A stretch of DNA of 64,000 bases from Fistulifera solaris (taxonomy: Eukaryota > Bacillariophyta > Bacillariophyceae > Naviculales > Stauroneidaceae), in contig AP026130.1 in assembly GCA_030295235.1 (NCBI GenBank), positions 930,001 through 994,000 on the forward strand, in the 5' to 3' direction. The notes beneath the pieces are model-generated. The model had not been told where the DNA came from. It saw only the letters and a program-made list of their open reading frames with translations, and did no database searches. Each line of letters opens with the position of its first letter. Position 1 is the stretch's first letter. The translations under genes were made by a program, and so were the position numbers. Below, piece after piece: positions 1 through 9,252 of this stretch.

Positions 1-703
1 TTGAAAACAGAGAGGGTTGTCGACTACGATCTTCTTCACTAAATGATCCCACTTCGGGAGGAGGGACTACTTTTGCGTGAAGGGTCTTGACAATCGCCTC
101 TCCGGACCCATTCAACGGTGTTTCTTCCACAACCTCAATGGCACTCAACAAACCATCGCGTTTCATTTGCTGCAATGCTTCTTGCACGGCGGGCATGAGC
201 ACATCACCGCGTTCGTTCAACGAACGAATGTGACAATCGGCACCTCGTCCCGATATTTCCAACGGCGGATCGACGAATCCCAACGACCAACGCGCGTATC
301 GACCGGGGAATTCGTAACTACTCATTAACAAGACACCCTTCTTTTCGTCCAGTTGATCCATGAGTTCTTCCATGACGGTCATACTGTTGATTTCATTATC
401 GTTCGCGGAAACAGTCGTCGCGTACGGCAAGGGCTCGACGGTGGCGATGATTTGCACACCGCCTTGACTCGTATATTCTCCTCCCAAGGGACGCACCGGA
501 GGCGCCCCCAGCGACAAATTGCGTCGTGCCGCATCTTGACTGGCCGTAGCGACACCACGACCTCCTTGTTTCGGAACAATTACGGCTTCGGTCGACGATT
601 GTGCGATGCACGTCTGTACTACTCGCGGTGTGTGTTGATGAGGAACGACGAAGGCGTCCGCGTGCAACGTAAGGAGTGATACGATGGCCCAAAATCGGAT
701 CAT
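1..703 (-). CDS. trpE: Anthranilate synthase component I, TrpE(G)-type, plastid-targeted, 5' part only
   Basis: The minus-strand frame is open from ATG at 703 to the left edge (234 codons seen), so the gene is cut by the window. Residues 1-18 form a signal peptide ending in ADA, followed by Phe-Val-Val-Pro. This is an ASAF-like site and implies import into a diatom plastid, where chorismate is converted to anthranilate for tryptophan synthesis. Around residues 125-165 the protein reads YEFPGRYARW, then LGFVDPP and ISGRG. These are the N-terminal motifs of the fused TrpE-TrpG enzymes known from rhizobia and some other bacteria, rather than of the short plant enzyme. The catalytic chorismate-binding and glutaminase domains would lie outside the window, so the fusion is inferred. 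The 217-bp satellite begins about 210 bp upstream of the start codon. Confidence 0.75.
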   Translation of the reverse strand, partial: MIRFWAIVSLLTLHADAFVVPHQHTPRVVQTCIAQSSTEAVIVPKQGGRGVATASQDAARRNLSLGAPPVRPLGGEYTSQGGVQIIATVEPLPYATTVSANDNEINSMTVMEELMDQLDEKKGVLLMSSYEFPGRYARWSLGFVDPPLEISGRGADCHIRSLNERGDVLMPAVQEALQQMKRDGLLSAIEVVEETPLNGSGEAIVKTLHAKVVPPPEVGSFSEEDRSRQPSLFS

Positions 704-916
704 GTTGTAGCCGATCAAAGAGCGGTTAGATCAATCAGTGAAACGAAAGTGCTTGTTGTTGTCAATTAATCAGTTGGAATATTGGAAGGTAATAATGAAG
801 CATGTGTGCGTTTTCATGGGAGATGTCTTTCCGACCGACCGCAAAACAAAACGTCGCTTTCAACTGCCGCCACTCACAACGGAATAGGGACTGGCAGTCC
901 CGTAAAGGATTCGAAT

Positions 917-3575
917 CCGGGTTCCCCCTCTGCCGCTAAATTTCCTTACGGAGGCCTACGTGGGTTCTACGCAAAAGTCTTACAAGCGTTGCATTGTTGA
1001 TCCTTTAGATGTTCTCGGCTCCCGTTGCGCTCAAATGTGAATAAACGGTATGAGTTTACACTGTTGGAGATGTCAGAAATGATGCCGCTATTAATGAGAC
1101 CCGAAAAATGGATCGGTCAAACTTCTTGAGTTTCCGGGTTCCCCCTCTGCCGCTAAATTTCCTTACCGAGGCCTACGTGAGTTCTACGCAGAAGTCTTAC
1201 AAGCGTTGCATTGTTGATCCTTTAGATGTTCTCGGCTCCCATTGCGCTCCAACATGAATTGACAAACTGCATTTAGACTGTTGGCGATGTCAGAAATGAT
1301 GCCGCTATTAATGAGACCCGAAAAATGGATCGGTCAAGCTTCTTGAGTTTCCGGGTTCCCCCTCTGCCGCTAAATTTCCTTACCGAGGCCTACGTGAGTT
1401 CTACGCAGAAATATTACAAGCGTTGCATTGTTGATCCTTTCGATGTTCTCGGCACCCGCTGCGCTCCAACATGAATTGACAAACTGCATTTAGGCTGTTG
1501 GCGATGTCAGAAATGATGCCGCTATTAATGAGACCCGAAAAATGGATCGGTCAAACTTCTTGAGTTTCCGGGTTCCCCCTCTGCCGCTAAATTTCCTTAC
1601 CGAGGCCTACGTGAGTTCTACGCAGAAATCTTACAAGCGTTGCATTGTTGATCCTTTGGATGTTCTCGGCTCCCGTTGCGCTCCAATATAAGCTAGCAAA
1701 ATGCATACACACTGTTGGCGATGTCAGAAATGATGCCGCTATTAATGAGACCCGAAAAATGGATCGGTCAAACTTCTTGAGTTTCCGGGTTTCCCCTCTG
1801 TCGATAAATTTCCTTACCGAGGCCTACGTGAGTTCTACGCAGAAATCTTACAAGCGTTGCATTGTTGATCCTTTAGATGTTCTCGGCTCCCGTTGCGCTC
1901 AAATGTGAATAAACCGTTTGAGTTTACACTGTTGGAGATGTCAGAAATGATGCCGCTATTAATGAGACCCGAAAAATGGATCGGTCAAACTTCTTGAGTT
2001 TCCGGGTTCCCCCTCTGCCGCTAAATTTCCTTACCGAGGCCTACGTGAGTTCTACGCAGAAGTCTTACAAGCGTTGCATTGTTGATCCTTTAGATGTTCT
2101 CGGCTCCCGTTGCGCTCAAATGTGAATAAACGGTATGAGTTTACACTGTTGGAGATGTCAGAAATGATGCCGCTATTAATGAGACCCGAAAAATGGATCG
2201 GTCAAACTTCTTGAGTTTCCGGGTTCCCCCTCTGCCGCTAAATTTCCTTACCGAGGCCTACGTGAGTTGTACGCAGAAATCTTACAAGCGTTGCATTGTT
2301 GATCCTTTGGATGTTCTCGGCTCCCATTGCGCTCCAACATGAATTGACAAACTGCATTTAGACTGTTGGCGATGTCAGAAATGATGCCGCTATTAATGAG
2401 ACCCGAAAAATGGATCGGTCAAACTTCTTGAGTTTCCGGGTTCCCCCTCTGCCGCTAAATTTCCTTACCGAGGCCTACGTGAGTTCTACGCAGAAATATT
2501 ACAAGCGTTGCATTGTTGATCCTTTCGATGTTCTCGGCACCCGCTGCGCTCCAACATGAATTGACAAACTGCATTTAGGCTGTTGGCGATGTCAGAAATG
2601 ATGCCGCTATTAATGAGACCCGAAAAATGGATCGGTCAAACTTCTTGAGTTTCCGGGTTCCCCCTCTGCCGCTAAATTTCCTTACCGAGGCCTACGTGAG
2701 TTCTACGCAGAAGTCTTACAAGCGTTGCATTGTTGATCCTTTAGATGTTCTCGGCTCCCGTTGCGCTCAAATGTGAATAAACGGTATGAGTTTACACTGT
2801 TGGAGATGTCAGAAATGATGCCGCTATTAATGAGACCCGAAAAATGGATCGGTCAAACTTCTTGAGTTTCCGGGTTCCCCCTCTGCCGCTAAATTTCCTT
2901 ACCGAGGCCTACGTGAGTTGTACGCAGAAATCTTACAAGCGTTGCATTGTTGATCCTTTGGATGTTCTCGGCTCCCATTGCGCTCCAACATGAATTGACA
3001 AACTGCATTTAGACTGTTGGCGATGTCAGAAATGATGCCGCTATTAATGAGACCCGAAAAATGGATCGGTCAAGCTTCTTGAGTTTCCGGGTTCCCCCTC
3101 TGCCGCTAAATTTCCTTACCGAGGCCTACGTGAGTTCTACGCAGAAATCTTACAAGCGTTGCATTGTTGATCCTTTAGATGTTCTCGGCTCCCGTTGCGC
3201 TCAAATGTGAATAAACGGTTTGAGTTTACACTGTTGGCGATGTCAGAAATGATGCCGCTATTAATGAGACCCGAAAAATGGATCGGTCAAACTTCTTGAG
3301 TTTCCGGGTTCCCCCTCTGCCGCTAAATTTCCTTACCGAGGCCTACGTGAGTTGTACGCAGAAATCTTACAAGCGTTGCATTGTTGATCCTTTAGATGTT
3401 CTCGGCTCCCGTTGCGCTCAAATGTGAATAAACGGTATGAGTTTACACTGTTGGAGATGTCAGAAAGGACGCCGCTATTAATGAGACCCGAAAATGGATG
3501 CATTCAAACTTCCTGAGTTTCCGGGTTTCCCCTCTGTCGATAAATTTCCTTACCGAGGCCTACGTGAGTTCTAAG
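917..3575. repeat. 217-bp satellite array, 12 full units plus a partial one
   Basis: The anchor CCGGGTTCCCCCTCTG (or a near variant) recurs at 917, 1134, 1351, 1568, 1785, 2002, 2219, 2436, 2653, 2870, 3087, 3304 and 3521, always exactly 217 bp apart. The last unit breaks off near 3575. Because 217 is not a multiple of three and the frames contain stops, the array is not coding. Units differ in diagnostic blocks: type A has 'caaatgtgaataaacgg', type B 'ctccaacatgaattgac' with 'tttggatg' or 'tttagatg', and type C 'aatatt' plus 'tttcgatg'. They are arranged in a higher-order pattern. It resembles satellite DNA sitting between two genes, 125 bp before the xylulokinase start. Confidence 0.95.
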
Positions 3576-3699
3576 CGTAGACATTGTTCTCGCAATCGAT
3601 GTTACGAGTAGTATTTTTCGTTCAATCATCTCTCATTGTATTGATTGTCACTTCCTCCAAGTCGATATCACTCGATAACTTACTTGTAGATCGATAATC

Positions 3700-5283
3700 A
3701 TGTCATCAAGCGAGGTGACTCCGATCGAAGGATATATCGGGGTTGACAATGGCACACAAGGACTGTCGGTCGTCCTCACCGATGCCCATCTGCAAGTTCT
3801 CGCGAAAGGGGAAGCTCGATATGATTTTGTTCCCAATTTACCCGAAGGCTGTTACGAACAGCGTGTAGAAGACTGGGATCATGCTTTATCCATTGCCATG
3901 CAGCAGGCACTGAATGAATTACAAAAGAAGATTGGTGATAAAATGTTATGGAAGCCTCTCGCCATTGGCATTTCCGGACAAATGCACGGCGAATGCTTGA
4001 TAAAGAACGATGGGTCGATATTGGGACCGGTCCGATTGTGGTGCGATGCACGGAATGCCGATACAGCGGAAGAATTGACGCAACAATTCAAAGTCAAAGT
4101 TCCCAAACGCGTGACGTGTGCGCGGTTTCTGTGGACGTGTCGGGAACGGCCGGAGTTGGCGGCGCAAGTAGCCCATATCACCACACCCGCCGGTTGGTGT
4201 GCCTTTCGCTTGACCAATGAATTCAAATTAGGAATTGGCGAAGCTTCGGGGATGTTTCCAATGGATACGACTCATAACCATTACCGAACCGATCTTTTAG
4301 AACAATACGATGCGGCATTAAGAGAGCCTGGCGTATCGCGTCGCATGGTAGATTTACTGCCGACTCCCGTCCGTGCGGGAGAAGATGGAGGATATTTGAC
4401 GGCGGCTGGTGCGGCGTTACTCAACTTGCCAAAAGAATGGGCGGGAATTCCCGTGGCGCCGGCGGAAGGAGATCAAATCGCGGCCTTGGCGGGAAGTTTG
4501 ATTGGGAGTGCGGGGACAATTTCGTGCTCCTTTGGAACGTCGGTATGTGCCAATGTGGTAGGTGATCGTCCGTTTCAGGGCGTAAGTGCGGCAGTGGATC
4601 AATACTGTGCTGCGGATGGAGCACCGGTCAACATGGTGTGGTTGCGCAACGGTACGACGTTTCTCAATACGATTGTAGAATCCTACAACGCAGGCAAGAA
4701 TGAAGATGCATTTGCCACGATCATGCCACAGTTGATTGATGCACCAGCCGATTGTGGAGGACTACTGGCACTGCCGTTTATGCATGATGAGCCGGGCCTT
4801 CATGTTGAACAAGGTGGTAGTGCTCTGATTGTCGGATGGAACACCGAAAACGCCAAAGTGGGCAACGTTGCCAAAGCAGCATTACTGTCGACCATGTTCA
4901 ATCTCAAAATGGGATGTCAGATCTTGGATGCACAAGGTTATCCACGGTCGGAATTGGTGCTGACGGGTGGACTCAGCAGAACACCTGAATGCGGACAAAT
5001 TTTAGCCGATGTATTCAACACGCCTGTCAAGCTACTGGCTTCCGCCGATGAAGGATGCTCTTGGGGAGCTGCGGTGTTGGCAAAATATCGACATTTGTGT
5101 CAATCATCAGCAACCTTTTCATTGAATTGGGCTGGCTTTCTACAATCACTGATACCACCCGAAGAGGAAACGTTACGATTCCAACCGATTGCGGACCATG
5201 TACGGGAATACGAAGCCATGTTTACACGATATCAAAAACTGATTCAGTTGCAATCACAAATTGCAGCAACCACTAGCCTGTAG
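3700..5283 (+). CDS. Xylulokinase (FGGY family carbohydrate kinase)
   Basis: This single-exon gene encodes 527 residues, a normal length for XylB-type kinases (about 480-550). The enzyme would phosphorylate D-xylulose with ATP to give xylulose 5-phosphate for the pentose phosphate pathway. The N-terminal phosphate-binding loop is GVDNGTQGL at residues 13-21. ISGQMHG follows near residue 91 and LWCDAR near 113, both typical of xylulokinases. The C-terminal half has the ATPase-fold signatures CSFGTSVCANV near 277 and LTGGLSRTPECGQILADVF near 425, followed by DEGCSWGAA. No signal or transit peptide is visible, which suggests a cytosolic enzyme. The substrate is assigned from family motifs; a related pentulose is possible. 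The reading frame has no breaks. Confidence 0.9.
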   Translation: MSSSEVTPIEGYIGVDNGTQGLSVVLTDAHLQVLAKGEARYDFVPNLPEGCYEQRVEDWDHALSIAMQQALNELQKKIGDKMLWKPLAIGISGQMHGECLIKNDGSILGPVRLWCDARNADTAEELTQQFKVKVPKRVTCARFLWTCRERPELAAQVAHITTPAGWCAFRLTNEFKLGIGEASGMFPMDTTHNHYRTDLLEQYDAALREPGVSRRMVDLLPTPVRAGEDGGYLTAAGAALLNLPKEWAGIPVAPAEGDQIAALAGSLIGSAGTISCSFGTSVCANVVGDRPFQGVSAAVDQYCAADGAPVNMVWLRNGTTFLNTIVESYNAGKNEDAFATIMPQLIDAPADCGGLLALPFMHDEPGLHVEQGGSALIVGWNTENAKVGNVAKAALLSTMFNLKMGCQILDAQGYPRSELVLTGGLSRTPECGQILADVFNTPVKLLASADEGCSWGAAVLAKYRHLCQSSATFSLNWAGFLQSLIPPEEETLRFQPIADHVREYEAMFTRYQKLIQLQSQIAATTSL

Positions 5284-5371
5284 CAAGAGTTGTACATTCG
5301 TTGCTCAAGTCGATCACTCTCATTCTAAAGAATAAATGCTACTAAGAATCATCTAAAATATCCAAAGTCGT

Positions 5372-5733
5372 TTACTTTTCAGAAGCAGCAGCTAGTTTGG
5401 CTTTAGAAGCGGCCATTTCCTGCAATGAGAAGAGCATAATAAATGGAATAGAAGTGAGTTAATCAGCCTTCCATGATTTTGTCGTCGTTTCAAGTATTAG
5501 CTTACCGCAGCTGTTTTGGTGCGGGGTTTATAGTAATCCGCAGATCGAACGCTTTTGCATTTTCCGAGCTATAATGCCATTACAAAGGAAAAAACAGGTT
5601 TTGAGAACAAGCGCGAGAGAATATAAAACGTGATGCGATCGATTGCTGTACAGCGACGGCGACGATGCATGGCCCGCTTTCAACTCACCTGAGCATCCAA
5701 TTGTGCAGGTACAGGAAGAACTTCGTCTGCCAT
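5372..5733 (-). CDS. 51-residue hypothetical protein in three exons
   Basis: Exons at 5733-5689, 5568-5506 and 5419-5372 join in phase 0 at each junction, with donors gtgagt and gtaagc and acceptors tatag and tgcag. The start is MADEVLPVPAQLDAQ, the middle exon carries SADYYKPRTKTAAE and the end is KAKLAAASEK. The three exons are exact codon multiples (45, 63 and 48 nt including stop), and the introns are 120 and 86 nt, typical for this window. The product is small, Ala/Lys-rich, likely helical at the C terminus, with no signal peptide or membrane segment. I do not recognise a family. Its upstream region contains the 52-bp palindrome minisatellite. Confidence 0.55.
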
Positions 5734-5889
5734 GGTTTACCAGGAAATTACAAGAGAGTATTGAGCAAAAGGTAGTGCTAGGGTTGCAATAGTATGCTTT
5801 CACTTATTTATGAGTCGTCCTGCGTCCTGCACGCGAAATAGTGCGAGAAAACAAAAACGCGACGCATTGCGAAATGACGTACGCCGTAC

Positions 5890-6412
5890 AAACGTGCATA
5901 CAAAAATGGTCGTTCCAGAAATTCTGGATGGACTTAGTGGTTGCGATCAAACAGAAATTCTGTGGTCGGTCCAGAAGTTCTAGACTTGGTGATTGCGATC
6001 ATACCCAAATTCTGTGGTGTGTTTCATTCATACAGAAATTTTGGGGTGGTCCAGAAATTCTGGACCAGTTGTATTTCATTCATACAGAAAATTTGGGGCA
6101 GTTCAGAAGTATTGGACCATGTGTATTTCATTCATACAGAAAATCTGGAGAGGTCCAGAAATTCTACCCATTTGTATTTCATTCATACAGAAAATCTGGA
6201 GCTGTCCAGAAAATTCTGGACTAGTTGTATTTCATTCATACAAAAAATCTGGGGCGGTCCAGAAACTTTGAACCAGTTGTATTTCATTCATACAGAAAAT
6301 CTGGGGAGGTCCAGAAATTCTGGACCATAAGTATTTCATTCATGCAGAAAATTTGGGTACTTCCAGAAAATCTGGACCAGGTGTAGTTCATTCATACAGA
6401 AAAGCTGGGGCG
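5890..6412. repeat. 52-bp minisatellite with CCAGAAATTCTGG palindromes
   Basis: The word TTTCATTCATACAG (or close variants) recurs at 6022, 6074, 6126, 6177, 6230, 6282, 6334 and 6386, spaced 51-53 bp apart. Each unit contains a near-palindrome of the type GGTCCAGAAATTCTGGACC followed by CAGAAAATCTGGGG. Less regular copies extend left to about 5910. All three forward frames stay open here for 90-130 codons, but the period is not a multiple of three, so these frames are a by-product of repetition. The array lies about 160-680 bp upstream of the 51-residue gene and downstream of the UIM gene. Confidence 0.92.
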
Positions 6413-6691
6413 GTGCGAAAGCACAACTTTCCGGACTTGACATGAAAGCAGTCACGTACAACGCTACGTTTCATTTTATGGTTACTCCATTCGTGTCTTT
6501 TGCAATCAAGAATGCTCAAAGTAATCATTCTACAACACGGCATAATATTATAAAAACTCATAAAGATAGAAGCAACAAGTTCCTAGCTCTTAAGGGCGGT
6601 CATGCAGTTTGGCCGAACAAGAACGCCATTTGTTCTTTGACTCACTGAATTTTATAGGAACCCGTCGTCACCTCGTATATTCCAATCTTTT

Positions 6692-7219
6692 TTAGAAATC
6701 TTCCTCCGAAAGACTTAATGCTTTAGCCAAGGCAACCTCTTCGTCGTCGTCATGTATGCATTGATCGTCATAATGGACCTGACGTGACGCAGACTGATTT
6801 GACATGCTCAATGCAATAGCTTTTTGCAAATTCAAGTCCTTGGAATCTTCCACCAACTCGTTCGACTTATTCTTTTGAAACATCCCAAAAAATCCGCGCT
6901 TCTTCTTCTTTTGGGATGTCCCTTTCGTTTGTTCCGTGGGAATCATAGCCAGCGTCGAGCGCAATTCCCGGAGTTTCTCTTCGCCCCTGGCACGCATTGC
7001 CGGTGTCGCGTGTTGTACTTGACTCGCTCCCGAGGGTGGTTCGTCCCAAACACGCTCGCCGGTGCGTCGATTGCGATAATAGGACCGCAGCAACAATTTG
7101 GGGGCACCGTCTTTGGTCGCGCTTTCACAGACCGTCACCCGCTCGCACCAGACATCACCATCTTGAAGATCGGTAGCGAGATGAGAAAATCGACTGGAGT
7201 CTACCGCAGCGGAATTCAT
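6692..7219 (-). CDS. WW-like and ubiquitin-interacting-motif (UIM) protein
   Basis: The predicted protein has 175 residues starting at ATG 7219 (MNSAAVDSSRF). Around residues 45-63 the segment RSYYRNRRTGERVWDEPPSG resembles the second half of a WW domain. A basic stretch follows (KKKKRGFFGMFQ). The C terminus carries two motifs that fit the UIM consensus: LQKAIALSMSNQ and EEVALAKALSLSEEDF, each an acidic helix with the Ala-x-x-x-Ser core. UIMs bind ubiquitin, so a role as a ubiquitin-binding adaptor is inferred. There is no catalytic domain or signal peptide. The start was chosen because the longer frame begins only with TTG. Confidence 0.65.
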   Translation of the reverse strand: MNSAAVDSSRFSHLATDLQDGDVWCERVTVCESATKDGAPKLLLRSYYRNRRTGERVWDEPPSGASQVQHATPAMRARGEEKLRELRSTLAMIPTEQTKGTSQKKKKRGFFGMFQKNKSNELVEDSKDLNLQKAIALSMSNQSASRQVHYDDQCIHDDDEEVALAKALSLSEEDF

Positions 7220-7259
7220 TTTTCGACAATTGCTGATAAGTAATCTTTGGTTACACAAG

Positions 7260-7591
7260 ACTCAACGGTTGGAGGCGACTTCTTTTACAAGAATGAACTT
7301 TTGAAATTGAAAAGTTTTTGCGGTGTCGCTTCTACAAGCTATTTCCACTTAAAAGCAATAGATGAGATGAAAGAAGTTATTATTTCGAAGAATGAACGAA
7401 GAAGAAGCTCGACTTTACGAAATGGAAAGATCAAAAGAAAAAAATGATTTCGATGTCGTTTTTGCGAGATCGCATAAAATCGTCCGCTCACTGTCGACCT
7501 TAACCTCAACTCTGTTGTATCCACGATATTATGCAAAGTACATAGTTATTAACTCCTTATAGTTCTCAGATCTCAGTGCTTTCGCTGATTA
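7260..7591. other. Intergenic spacer
   Basis: A/T-rich spacer between the 5' side of the UIM gene and the 3' end of the MEKHLA gene. I see no repeat, RNA gene or conserved frame. Confidence 0.5.
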
Positions 7592-8281
7592 TTAACTTAC
7601 TTTCTCATTTCCTTCTAAAGGAACGACTTTATTTCGATCAAACAAAGCCGTTTGTCCCACACGGTTCCCTTCGTTGTCGTACACATTCCACAATAAGCCC
7701 TCATTGATCTGAAATAATTGACCATGTTTGGTCACACGGACAGCTTCTGTATAAACTTGAAATCCTCGTTCCACAGACGCTTGAATTAAGGCTGCACGAT
7801 CAACCCGCAGATCCGGCGGAGCCGATTTCCGACTGGGGAGTTGATAAATTTCCTCCGGTTCATATTGGAAGGTTTCCATAGCGGCCCGATTGAAATAATT
7901 GTAAATGGGATCTTCCTGTGTTCCGTGCGATAAAATAGCGAATCGCGTGTTTTCGTGCGCCGCTTCCAAGGATGGAACTTCGGTCATGTGTTCCAAGAGT
8001 GTTTTGCCTGTGTATTGTTGCAGTGAATTGGACGAAAATAAGAGCCATTCTGTCACATTGGCCACGCGCCCTGTTGGAGATGTCATTGTATCCGTATTTT
8101 GGTTCATACAGAGTGACGATATTATACTCGGACGAGTAGTAATGCAACTAAAAACTCTTCGAGGCATCCAAGTCCAAGTTGGCATTCCTGTACGTTCTCT
8201 TCTCTCTACTGAAAACTGAAACGACACCACCCTTTGCGCGAAAAGAAAAGATAGCACGCTTATAAGACACAACGATACCAT
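7592..8281 (-). CDS. MEKHLA-domain protein with N-terminal signal peptide
   Basis: The gene has one exon and 229 codons. Residues 1-20 are hydrophobic (LCLISVLSFLFA) and are followed by VVSFQFS, an ASAF-like site that suggests plastid import. From about residue 108 the protein matches the MEKHLA domain: FAILSHGTQEDPIYNYFNRAA, then PSRKSAPPDLRVDRAAL and a C-terminal LFQINEGLLWNVYD with VGQTALF. MEKHLA is a PAS-like fold known from the C terminus of plant HD-ZIP III regulators and from stand-alone proteins in cyanobacteria and algae. No DNA-binding domain is present here. A light- or redox-linked sensory role in the plastid is possible but is inference only. Confidence 0.8.
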   Translation of the reverse strand: MVSLCLISVLSFLFAQRVVSFQFSVERRERTGMPTWTWMPRRVFSCITTRPSIISSLCMNQNTDTMTSPTGRVANVTEWLLFSSNSLQQYTGKTLLEHMTEVPSLEAAHENTRFAILSHGTQEDPIYNYFNRAAMETFQYEPEEIYQLPSRKSAPPDLRVDRAALIQASVERGFQVYTEAVRVTKHGQLFQINEGLLWNVYDNEGNRVGQTALFDRNKVVPLEGNEKVS

Positions 8282-8431
8282 GTTTGTTATTGTATTGTAT
8301 TATCGAACAGAAAGATCAGAATGGTTGATGATCACTCGCATCCATTGTCGCATTCATCATCATCGCGATCATCGCAAAAAGTTTGGTCCGCCTTTTATTT
8401 GACGGTACCGGTACCGGTACTCCGAGTCCTG

Positions 8432-8913
8432 TAGTACATAGGAGTAAGTAGAAACCCTGGGATGAAGATATGTCTGTTTTCAACCGTTGATAGTTTCACC
8501 GCTTAAACCAACGTTTGTCCGTCGTCAGACCCTTTTGCGCTGCTGCTGCGATTTTTTCACCGCGTAACAGCACGACAAAAGGCTGACCTTAGTGGGCCTA
8601 CCTTAATACGAAAGTATGGTCCGACCCTTGGCCGTGATACTAAATTGTTTTGAAATATTAAGAAAGAAAGATTTGCAATGACGGCCAAAGGTCGGACCAT
8701 ACTTTGATCATGTTGTTGACATGCAAAGATCGATCATTTTGCCGTGATAATTACACGGTGCAGCATTTTCAAAGATCGATATTCGACTCATTTTGACCGA
8801 TGTCGCACTATGTACAGTGACAGATAAGCTCACAAGACGGAGTATCGCGTAAAAAACGGTCGAGAACAGACATATCTCCATCCCAGGGTTTCTACTTACT
8901 CCTATGTGTACTA
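8432..8913. mobile_element. MITE-like foldback element with 47-49-bp terminal inverted repeats
   Basis: The left arm (8432-8478, TAGTACATAGGAGTAAGTAG onward) is repeated in inverse orientation at 8865-8913 with one substitution and a 2-bp insertion. The ends lie within TA dinucleotides, which would fit a TA target duplication as in Tc1/mariner-type MITEs. The interior of about 390 bp has no coding frame, so the element is non-autonomous. A second, nested inverted repeat lies inside it. The element sits between the MEKHLA gene and the NDP kinase gene. Superfamily assignment is inference. Confidence 0.7.
8611..8705. repeat. Nested 25-bp inverted repeat inside the MITE-like element
   Basis: AAAGTATGGTCCGACCC at 8611 begins a 25-bp arm that is inverted at 8681-8705 with one mismatch. 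The loop is 45 nt. It could form a strong hairpin. Confidence 0.85.
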
Positions 8914-9252
8914 TATAAATGTTGTCCGTTTTTGTCCAAGACTGTATTTTTAGTCATGAGTAATGAGGAGTTTTTTCATCCATCTCTCCCTTCATGCAAT
9001 TGAATAAAGTTTTTTTATAAAAAAAATTCATGTTGGTAATCAAGCTATTTTAGTGATCCGGACATTATGGTAGGAAAGAAGTGTTTCAGCGCGCGATAGA
9101 GGTCTACGTAAGATTACTTCGACGACAAACATTTCTATGGACATTAGGCCTTACAAGGACGCCTATTAATTCGGTCTACGGCTTACACTGCTATGCAACA
9201 GGTGACGAATGATTCGATGAATGGTCATATTAGTTGCGTACTACGTATTAAT
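8914..9252. other. Intergenic spacer
   Basis: Spacer with an A/T-rich run near 9010-9028. No gene or repeat is seen. It includes the likely 3' region of the NDP kinase gene. Confidence 0.5.

Noticed and set aside
900-935. tRNA-like GGATTCGAATCC next to the satellite
   Set aside because: It is a simple palindrome; flanking bases do not form T-arm, anticodon or acceptor stems.
1645-1908. 87-codon frame inside the satellite
   Set aside because: The 217-bp period shifts frame every unit and the frame is not repeated in other units.
917-3575. CRISPR array
   Set aside because: Units are 217 bp with no short repeat-unique spacer alternation, and the context is eukaryotic.
5841-6330. Three overlapping forward frames of 92-129 codons with repeated HSYRK-like units
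   Set aside because: They arise from a 52-bp repeat free of stops in all three frames; the period is not a codon multiple, so no stable repeat protein is encoded.
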